Part shown: positions 58,323 through 64,000 of the stretch, piece by piece
How the letters are laid out: each line of letters begins with the position of its first letter
Position numbering within the stretch: the stretch's first letter is position 1
Assembly: GCF_000010305.1 (NCBI RefSeq)
Contig: NC_012489.1
Location: forward strand, 1,957,646-2,021,645
Source of the DNA: Gemmatimonas aurantiaca T-27
GTDB taxonomy: Bacteria > Gemmatimonadota > Gemmatimonadetes > Gemmatimonadales > Gemmatimonadaceae
Direction: 5' to 3'
DNA length: 64,000 nt
Notes under the pieces: generated by a model
Told to the model about the DNA's origin: nothing
Seen by the model: only the letters and a program-made list of their open reading frames with translations
Database searches by the model: none
Program-made: the position numbers and the translations under genes

Positions 58323-59048
58323 ATGACCGCCATGTCTCGTCGTCGAAATCGCGTTCCCGGCATCCCAGAGATCATCGCGCATCGCGGCGCGTCGCGCGAG
58401 TGCCGGGAGAACACCTTGCAGGCGTTTGCGCGGGCCTTGGCCCTCGGCGCGGACGGCATCGAGCTGGATGTGCATGGCACACAAGACGGTGTGCTGGTCG
58501 TGCACCACGATCACGTCATCCGTTCGGCGGATGGTGCCGTCTCGATGCCCATCGCCCAGCTCGAATCGTCGGCGATTGCCGGTCTCCGGCTCACTAGCGG
58601 CGATCCGGTGCCCACCCTCGACGAGGTGCTGGAACTCGTGGGTGACCAGGCCACGGTATACGTGGAGGTGAAGGCGCCGCGTGTCGAACCGCTGGTGTCG
58701 TCCGCCATCGCGCGACACCCGCATGTGGACGTGGCTGTCCATGCGTTCGACCACCGGATTCCGGTGGACGTGCGCGCGCTCAGTCCGGGGTTGTCCATTG
58801 GACTGCTCAGCGCCTCGTATCCGCTCGATGTGCGGGCCATGCTGCTGCCGGCTGCGGCAGAGGCGTACTGGCAGCACCAGGAGCTGATCGATGAAGCACT
58901 GGTGCATGATGTCCAGGCGGCCGGCGCACGACTGATCGCGTGGACCGAAAACAGCGCGCCCCATGCGCGCCAGTTGGCGGCATGGGGCGTGGATGCCTTG
59001 TGCACGGATATCCCGGGGGAGATCCGGAGCGCTCTCGAAGGGCAATAA
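58323..59048 (+). CDS. glycerophosphodiester phosphodiesterase
   Basis: This 241-residue GDPD-family enzyme keeps His20-Arg21 (IIAHRGAS), Glu29-Asn30 (ENTLQAF), Glu47 and Asp49 (GIELDVHGT) and His62. It hydrolyses glycerophosphodiesters to glycerol-3-phosphate and an alcohol. No signal peptide is evident, so it is probably cytoplasmic. It is divergent from the ECF unit. ATG at 58323 was chosen; Met4 could also serve. Confidence 0.92.
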   Translation: MTAMSRRRNRVPGIPEIIAHRGASRECRENTLQAFARALALGADGIELDVHGTQDGVLVVHHDHVIRSADGAVSMPIAQLESSAIAGLRLTSGDPVPTLDEVLELVGDQATVYVEVKAPRVEPLVSSAIARHPHVDVAVHAFDHRIPVDVRALSPGLSIGLLSASYPLDVRAMLLPAAAEAYWQHQELIDEALVHDVQAAGARLIAWTENSAPHARQLAAWGVDALCTDIPGEIRSALEGQ

Positions 59049-59101
59049 CAAACCCCGATTGCGTAACCGCCAATCGTGAGATAGCTGGCGGCCGAGCGGT
59101 C

Positions 59102-59482
59102 TTACTGCTGTGGTCCTGTGCTGCCGTTCTGCGGCTCCGTCGGCGGCGGTGGTGACGCCGGGGGGGCCTCAGGAGCAGCCGCGGCCGCGGGTTCCGGTGG
59201 CATGCCTGCCGCTGCCCGGGCGTTTGCCAGCTCGGTCTCCATCCGCCGCGCTTCCGCGTCCTTCGCGCGCAGCGAGTCCATCAACCGGCTGCGGGCATCG
59301 GCATCGAGATCGCCGCCCGCTTCGACGGCCCGAAAGACCGCGTATCCCAGCGCCTCGGCAGCCTTGTCCGCCTGTTCACGAGCCCGGTAGGCGTCGATGC
59401 GCAGCTTGCCTTCGTCGAAGACGTCCTGCGCGGCTTTGCCGGCCTTGTCGATCCCCTGCTTGACTTTGTCCCAGAGCGCCAT
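59102..59482 (-). CDS. small coiled-coil protein of unknown function
   Basis: This 126-residue protein begins MALWDKVKQGIDKAGKAAQD. It is strongly helical and charged to about residue 92, then has a Pro/Ala-rich disordered tail of about 30 residues. The first half resembles small phasin- or apolipoprotein-like amphipathic proteins in composition only. No membrane segment, signal or catalytic motif is visible. It stands alone between glpQ and rpmA. Confidence 0.65.
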   Translation of the reverse strand: MALWDKVKQGIDKAGKAAQDVFDEGKLRIDAYRAREQADKAAEALGYAVFRAVEAGGDLDADARSRLMDSLRAKDAEARRMETELANARAAAGMPPEPAAAAAPEAPPASPPPPTEPQNGSTGPQQ

Positions 59483-59577
59483 GGCTCGAATCCTCGAATG
59501 TTCGCGATGAAGGAAGACCTGCCATCCCTACGGCAGCGAGGTCCGCAAAGTTGCGGCGGCGGGTCATCCAAACACAA

Positions 59578-59606
59578 AAGGCAGGCGCACCGGAGTGCCC
59601 TGCCTT
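59578..59606 (-). terminator. intrinsic terminator after rpmA
   Basis: On the minus strand the stem AAGGCAGG/CCTGCCTT encloses an inner GCAC/GTGC stem with loop TCCG, followed by TTGTG. It lies 22 bases past the rpmA stop and ends the rplU-rpmA operon. Confidence 0.85.
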
Positions 59607-59628
59607 CTGCATCATGAAACGGACGGGC

Positions 59629-59922
59629 TTACGCCTCGACCACTTCCTCGATCTCGACTTCCACGTACTCGACGGGGACGACGTTGACCTTGTAAGCCTT
59701 CTTGCTCTTGTGCGCGAACTGCACGACGCCGTCGACGAGCGAGTAGATCGTGTAGTCGGTGCCCATGCCCACGTTGGAGCCCGGGTGCCACTTGGTGCCG
59801 CACTGACGCAGGATGATGTTGCCAGCCGTCACGAACTCACCGCCATACTTCTTGATTCCCCGGTACTTCGGATTGGAATCGCGGCCGTTGCGTGAGGAGC
59901 CGACGCCCTTCTTATGTGCCAT
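59629..59922 (-). CDS. rpmA: 50S ribosomal protein L27
   Basis: This 97-residue protein begins [20 protein letters not shown], with no N-terminal cleavable extension of the Firmicutes kind. The [10 protein letters not shown] segment is typical. The C-terminal 20 residues form an acidic, Val-rich extension ([11 protein letters not shown]). It follows rplU by 52 bases. Confidence 0.97.
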   Translation of the reverse strand: MAHKKGVGSSRNGRDSNPKYRGIKKYGGEFVTAGNIILRQCGTKWHPGSNVGMGTDYTIYSLVDGVVQFAHKSKKAYKVNVVPVEYVEVEIEEVVEA

Positions 59923-59974
59923 GACGAATAACTCCTAAAGAAGGCAGCGCGCCGGAGGGGCGCACCGCCGGCGC

Positions 59975-60292
59975 TCAGCCGAGGGTGATGTCCTTGATAC
60001 GGACTTCCGTGAACTTCTGCCGGTGACCCTGCTTGCGGGCGTAGTTCTTCCGGCGCTTGAACTTGAAGACGATGATTTTGTCATCGAGGCCATGCTTCAC
60101 GATCTCGGCGGTGACTTTTGCGCCGGAAAGCGTGGGCACGCCCAGGCGGACCTGCTTGCCGTCGGAGCCGAGGAGGACGTCGTTGAATTCGACGGCCGTG
60201 CCGGCTTCGCCCAACAACGAGGGGATCCGAAGGCTCTTGCCCGGCTCAGCGCGGAACTGCTTGCCACCGGTGCGGATGATCGCGTAGCTCAT
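59975..60292 (-). CDS. rplU: 50S ribosomal protein L21
   Basis: This 105-residue protein begins MSYAIIRTGGKQFRAEPG and contains the KFKRRKNYARKQGHRQKFT region of L21. ATG at 60292 was chosen because it gives the family start. A strong promoter lies upstream at 60332-60360. It forms the conserved rplU-rpmA pair. Confidence 0.97.
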   Translation of the reverse strand: MSYAIIRTGGKQFRAEPGKSLRIPSLLGEAGTAVEFNDVLLGSDGKQVRLGVPTLSGAKVTAEIVKHGLDDKIIVFKFKRRKNYARKQGHRQKFTEVRIKDITLG

Positions 60293-60331
60293 GGTTCTGT
60301 CCAAGTGATATCGTTCCAAACGTAGCCTAGA

Positions 60332-60360
60332 AGCTTATCCGAGCGCGGGTTGCGTGTCAA
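60332..60360 (-). promoter_or_regulatory. promoter of rplU-rpmA
   Basis: On the minus strand a perfect TTGACA -35 box (60360-60355) is followed after 17 bases by TAAGCT (60337-60332). The expected start near 60325 leaves a leader of about 30 bases. It is the best -35 match found in the window. Confidence 0.7.
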
Positions 60361-60415
60361 CGGACAAACGGGCACTGCAGCAGCGGAAACGGCAGGAACC
60401 GTGTCCGTCGTTCAA

Positions 60416-61978
60416 CTACGCCAGCGCGTATTGCTGGGTCACGTCCCGCTGGGCGCCGCGCATGACCAGCTTGATCTCGTCCGGCTTGAGCAGCGGGTCG
60501 TCCCGCAGCTCGAGCGTGAAGCCCGCCATCTTTTCCAGGCGCTTCATGAAATCGTGCTCCTGCTCGAGCACATGCAGGGCCACTTCGGGGTGCAGGCGCA
60601 GTACCACCGGCTCCTTCCGTCCCTCGGCCGCCATCCGGCGTACGGCGCGCTCGGTGCGGCGCACGATGGTTTCCGGAGTGAACACCCGCCCCGTGCCGCT
60701 GCAGGTCGGGCAGCCTTCGGTCATGCTGTGCCAGTGGCTCTGGCGTACCCGCTGGCGAGTCATCTCCACCAGGCCCAGGTCCGACACGGCAAACGCCTTG
60801 GTGCGCGCCCGGTCGCGGCCCAGATGGGTGCGCAGTTCGTGCAGCACCTTGTCGCGGTTCGACTGCGTCTCCATGTCGATGAAGTCGCAGACGATGATGC
60901 CGCCCACGTCGCGCAACCGGAGCTGGCGGGCGATCTCGCGCGCCGCTTCGGTATTGGTCTTGAGAATGGTCTTTTCGGGGTCCCGCTTGCCGGTGTACCG
61001 CCCCGAGTTCACGTCGATCGAGACCAGCGCCTCGGTGGGCTCAAAGATGAGGTACCCGCCACTGGGCAGGTCGCAGCGCCGCTTGAAGAGATCGCGGATT
61101 TCCGTTTCGATCCCCTCCTTGTCGAACAGCGGCACGTTCTCTTCGTAGAGCTTCACGCGCTCCACCAGCTCGGGTGCGATGCCCTGCAGGTATTCGGTGA
61201 TCTCGTTGTAGACCTGCTTGGAGTCGACCTGGACCCGCTCCACCTTGGCGCTGAACAGATCGCGTACCAGACCGCGGGTGACGTTGGTTTCGCGGTGCAC
61301 CAGCGAAGGGGCTCGCGTGAACTGCGTCTTCCGCTTGATGCGCTTCCAGTTGTTGATCAGCGTCTGGAGTTCGCGCTCGAAGGTTTCCTTGGTGGCGTCT
61401 TCCGAGACGGTCCGGACGATGACGCCGCCGGCGTCGTCGGGGAGCATCTCTCCCACCATGGCGCGCAGGCGCTGGCGTTCGGAGCGCTCGTCGATCTTGC
61501 GGCTCACGCCCACCTTGGACGCAAACGGCATGTAGACCAGGAACCGGCCAGCCAACGACACCTGCGCGGTGACGCGCGGTCCCTTGGTGGAGATGGGTTC
61601 CTTGGTGATCTGGACCAGGATCTCCTGGCCGCGCTTGAGGAGGTCCTGAATGGGGCGGACTTCGCGGCGGCCACGTCGGCCACCACCACCGCCCGACTCT
61701 TCACCGGACTCATCCTCGTCGTCGTCATCGTCGTCGGACACCTGGGCGTCCTCGACCACTACGTCGGCCGCGTGCAGAAACGCGGACTTTTCCGTACCGA
61801 TGTTGACGAAGGCGGCCTGAATACCGGGCAGCACCGCTTCGACCTTCCCCAGGTAGACATCTCCCACCATACGGCGGGCGTCGGGGCGGTCGACCAGCAG
61901 TTCCACCAGTTGGCCGTCCTCGATGATGGCGACGCGCGTCTCACGCGGCGTCGCATTCACCAGGATCTCTCGCTTCAT
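60416..61978 (-). CDS. rng: ribonuclease E/G family endoribonuclease
   Basis: This 520-residue enzyme has an N-terminal S1 domain, catalytic Asp322 (SIDVNSGR) and Asp365 (VCDFID), and the zinc-link CPTC (Cys423, Cys426). It processes rRNA and degrades mRNA. Length matches RNase G rather than full RNase E. Residues 80-105 are an Asp/Glu-rich then Gly/Arg-rich insertion inside the S1 domain region. ATG at 61978 gives the family start. Linkage to rplU-rpmA is common in bacteria. Confidence 0.93.
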   Translation of the reverse strand: MKREILVNATPRETRVAIIEDGQLVELLVDRPDARRMVGDVYLGKVEAVLPGIQAAFVNIGTEKSAFLHAADVVVEDAQVSDDDDDDEDESGEESGGGGGRRGRREVRPIQDLLKRGQEILVQITKEPISTKGPRVTAQVSLAGRFLVYMPFASKVGVSRKIDERSERQRLRAMVGEMLPDDAGGVIVRTVSEDATKETFERELQTLINNWKRIKRKTQFTRAPSLVHRETNVTRGLVRDLFSAKVERVQVDSKQVYNEITEYLQGIAPELVERVKLYEENVPLFDKEGIETEIRDLFKRRCDLPSGGYLIFEPTEALVSIDVNSGRYTGKRDPEKTILKTNTEAAREIARQLRLRDVGGIIVCDFIDMETQSNRDKVLHELRTHLGRDRARTKAFAVSDLGLVEMTRQRVRQSHWHSMTEGCPTCSGTGRVFTPETIVRRTERAVRRMAAEGRKEPVVLRLHPEVALHVLEQEHDFMKRLEKMAGFTLELRDDPLLKPDEIKLVMRGAQRDVTQQYALA

Positions 61979-62547
61979 TAATTGCCTGTCGTACACCTCA
62001 GCGGCAGCGACTCTGGGCGCCAGGGTGACGATGAAAACAGGTGATCCAACAGGGTTGCCCACGCGCGCCAAATGGCCGCGCGATGGACGTCGTCACAGGC
62101 ACCCCCGGGCATGACCGATCGATCGGGCGATCCGTGTCGGGGCCGCTGGCCATCCCGCGCTGTCAGAACGCTGCAGCGGCAGGAGGCGCGCACCCCGAAG
62201 TTCTCACGGTCACCCGCGATCGACGCGCGTACGAGCGCGCGAAAGCGCGGCCCCTACGGCGTGTCATACGGCGGAACGTGTGGCTGGGTCGGGCGGCGGC
62301 ACGCTGGCCCCGGCCGGCCCACACCACCAACGCAAACAGTCCGCGAGTCGCACGGACCACCGGCGCCAGAAGCAACGGCTACGAAAACCTCATCTAAAGA
62401 GTACACATGGCCGAACGGGTCCCGCAATGCACGTCAGGCAACGAATGTTGCACGACGTCGCATTGCAGAACCCGTCTTGCACGATCGGACGACACGTAGA
62501 TCCGGGCGGGCCCGCCGGCCGTCACGCCGCCGTCACGCCGTGGTCAC
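61979..62547. other. 569-base region without a convincing gene
   Basis: This is the only stretch over 300 bases without a gene. Open frames exist on both strands but have arginine- and proline-rich, low-complexity translations and no family motifs. The left part would be the upstream region of rng, though no good promoter was found. The right part contains a long imperfect hairpin (62415-62475) downstream of the acyl-CoA dehydrogenase gene. Confidence 0.6.
62415..62475. other. long multi-stem hairpin, possible terminator or structured RNA
   Basis: Arms pair in order ACGGGT/ACCCGT, GCAATGC/GCATTGC, ACGTC/GACGT and GCAAC/GTTGC, closing on the loop GAAT. This gives 23 base pairs broken by a symmetric 3x3 loop, a one-base bulge and a 2x2 loop. 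It begins 72 bases past the acyl-CoA dehydrogenase stop. There is no U-run. Orientation is unknown because the fold is nearly symmetric. Confidence 0.55.
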
Positions 62548-63765
62548 TCAGGCCATCAGGTCCTTGAGCAGGTGGCGTGCGATCACCATGCGCTGGATCT
62601 CGCTCGTGCCTTCCCCGATCTCACAGATCTTGGCGTCGCGCATGTAGCGCTCCACGGGGTAGTCCTTGGTGTAGCCGTAGCCGCCGTGCACCTGAATGGC
62701 CTTGATGGTCGCCTTCATCGCCACTTCCGAACAGAAGAGCTTGGCCATCGCGGCTTCCTTGCTGAACGGGTGCCCGTTCTGCGACAGCCAGGCCGCGTGG
62801 TACATCAGATGGCGACCGGCTTCGATCTCCGTGGCCATGTCGGAGAGCTGGAACTGAATGCCCTGGAAGGACGAAATCGGCGAGCCGAACTGCTTGCGCA
62901 CGCTGGCGTACTTGAGGGACTCCTCGAGCGCGCCCTGCGCGATGCCGATCGACAGCGCGGCAATGCCGATGCGGCCGGCATCGAGAGTCTTCATGAAGTT
63001 CGTGAAGCCAAGTCCTTCCGTACCAAGGAGATTCTCCGCCGGAACTTCCACGTTGTCGAACAGGAGTTCACGCGTATCGGAGGCCCGCCAGCCCATCTTG
63101 TCTTCTTTCTTGCCGGCCGTGAAACCCTTCATGTTCACGAGCGAGTCATCGTGACCGACGCCATGCACGCGGCAGGCTTCGAGGTCCACCGAGTCCTTGG
63201 TCAGGATGAAGGACGAAATGCCCTTCGTGCCCTTGGACGGGTCGGTCACCGCGGTGACCACAAAGATCTCCCCGACGCCGGCATGGGTGATGAAGCGCTT
63301 GCTGCCGTTCAGGATGTAGCGGTCGCCCTGCTTCACGGCCGTCGTGCGCGTGCCACCGGCGTCGCTGCCGGCCGCTTCTTCGGTCAGCCCGAAGCCGCCC
63401 AACACCTTGCCACTGGCCAGCAGCGGCACGTAGCGCTGGATCTGCTCCGGCGTGCCAAACTTGACGATCGGCGAGGTGCCCAGCGTGGTGTGCGCACTGA
63501 TCGTGATGGAGTGCGAGGCACACACCTTCGCGAGCTCTTCGATGGAAATCATGAAGCTGAGCGTGTCGAAGCCGGCACCGCCGACCTCTTCGGACCAGGG
63601 CACACCCAACAGCCCCAGTTCGCCCATCTGCTTCACGTTCTCCCACGGGAACGTCGAAGCTTCGTCATGCGCCGCGGCAACAGGCGCGACGTGATCGCGC
63701 GCAAACGCGCGCACCATGTCACGAACAGCAAGGTGCTGCTCGGAGAAGTACAGACTGTCGTGCAT
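62548..63765 (-). CDS. acyl-CoA dehydrogenase
   Basis: This 405-residue FAD enzyme oxidises acyl-CoA to enoyl-CoA in fatty-acid or branched-chain acid breakdown. FAD/substrate motifs [15 protein letters not shown] and [12 protein letters not shown] are present, and the catalytic base is predicted as Glu385 in GEGTSEIQR. Its type is short-chain/butyryl-CoA-like. An insertion near residues 215-225 ([11 protein letters not shown]) lies in the substrate loop region. Chain-length specificity cannot be assigned. Confidence 0.94.
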   Translation of the reverse strand: MHDSLYFSEQHLAVRDMVRAFARDHVAPVAAAHDEASTFPWENVKQMGELGLLGVPWSEEVGGAGFDTLSFMISIEELAKVCASHSITISAHTTLGTSPIVKFGTPEQIQRYVPLLASGKVLGGFGLTEEAAGSDAGGTRTTAVKQGDRYILNGSKRFITHAGVGEIFVVTAVTDPSKGTKGISSFILTKDSVDLEACRVHGVGHDDSLVNMKGFTAGKKEDKMGWRASDTRELLFDNVEVPAENLLGTEGLGFTNFMKTLDAGRIGIAALSIGIAQGALEESLKYASVRKQFGSPISSFQGIQFQLSDMATEIEAGRHLMYHAAWLSQNGHPFSKEAAMAKLFCSEVAMKATIKAIQVHGGYGYTKDYPVERYMRDAKICEIGEGTSEIQRMVIARHLLKDLMA

Positions 63766-63801
63766 TGCTGGACGGCGGGAGGGAGCGGAGGTCGGAAACG
63801 G

Positions 63802-64000
63802 TCACGCCGAACGACGGGACCGCGAACGGGTCGACGGAAGGTCTTCTGCCGTTGCCGGAGAGGCGGTGAGCCCGAGACAGCGATCACATGCATCACACTG
63901 CGATCGCACCCCGGGATCTCCAAAATAGCGCAGCACAAACGCTCGGCGGCACTGCCGCGTCTGCGCATAGCGTTGCACGGCTTCGAGCCGGTCCAAATCC
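63802..64000 (-). CDS. RecQ-type helicase, C-terminal fragment
   Basis: Only the last 65 codons are present; the gene enters from the right edge. The translation contains CRRAFVLRYFG followed by CDACDRC, the zinc-binding motif of RecQ family helicases. After this motif the protein ends with a short Ser/Arg-rich tail, so no winged-helix or HRDC domain follows. That suggests a compact RecQ-like protein, but the helicase motifs lie outside the window. Confidence 0.75.
   Translation of the reverse strand, partial: DLDRLEAVQRYAQTRQCRRAFVLRYFGDPGVRSQCDACDRCLGLTASPATAEDLPSTRSRSRRSA

Noticed and set aside
60350..61981. A 543-codon plus-strand open frame opposite rng
   Set aside because: It has no recognisable domain and covers exactly the complement of RNase E/G and the rplU promoter.
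62041..62647. Several plus-strand frames of 95-191 codons in the gene-free region
   Set aside because: Translations are Arg/Pro/Thr-rich and mutually overlapping, and the longest runs into the acyl-CoA dehydrogenase 3' end; no ribosome-binding site or motif supports any of them.

Overview
This 64 kb GC-rich chromosomal window is almost entirely housekeeping sequence. It reads as a bacterium of the Gemmatimonadota, most likely Gemmatimonas or a close relative. That placement is inferred from overall protein character: a 14-gene complex I operon with short GTGA/ATGA overlaps, a FrdA-like 637-residue SdhA with a single SdhC anchor, a 184-residue dCTP deaminase, a UPF0182 protein, and Ala/Pro-rich tails on several proteins. 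No 16S gene is present to confirm it. There is no IS element, prophage, integrase or CRISPR array, and codon use looks uniform.

Layout, left to right. 1-4943: fatty-acid operon on the minus strand (yceD-rpmF-plsX-fabH-fabD-fabG-acpP-fabF, fabF cut by the window edge). 5070-8483: ndk with an EIIA-like/CBS protein, then sucCD. 8617-12619: UPF0182 membrane protein and phosphomannomutase/phosphoglucomutase. 12677-27047: complete nuoA-N operon, preceded by an unusual promoter region. 27278-29170: dcd and a DUF389 membrane protein, the first plus-strand genes. 29242-30779: a Tat-exported DsrE-like protein paired with a TsdA-like diheme cytochrome c. 30860-35235: sdhCAB and mdh. 35407-37121: moaD-moaE-moaA. 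37215-42436: HU, carA, secG, tpiA, pgk and gapA. 42442-50267: comF, aroE, arginine-phosphatase-like PTP, tsaC, ispD, radA, dnaB and a family-4 uracil-DNA glycosylase. 50420-52146: yicC-gmk-rpoZ. 52238-55749: a TonB-plug outer-membrane protein and leucyl aminopeptidase. 55934-56224: divergent tRNA-Asn(GUU) and tRNA-Leu(CAA). 56304-58160: ECF sigma factor, zinc-finger anti-sigma and Spy/CpxP-like protein. 58323-63765: glpQ, a small coiled-coil protein, rpmA, rplU, RNase E/G and acyl-CoA dehydrogenase. 63802-64000: the C-terminus of a RecQ-type helicase.

The genes cover connected parts of central metabolism. Glycolysis (gapA, pgk, tpiA), the TCA cycle (sucCD, sdhCAB, mdh) and beta-oxidation supply reductant to complex I and quinone. 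Lipid, isoprenoid and nucleotide synthesis sit beside translation and replication genes.

No clearly new multi-gene system is obvious. The most notable signals are: (1) a 12-bp inverted repeat that brackets the predicted nuo promoter, next to a CRP/FNR-like palindrome; (2) the cytochrome c/DsrE-like exported pair; (3) a long multi-stem hairpin in the only gene-free stretch over 300 bases; (4) several recognisable promoters with -10 boxes of TAAGYT, TAGCWT or TACGTT type. All promoter, operator and terminator calls are by eye and untested.
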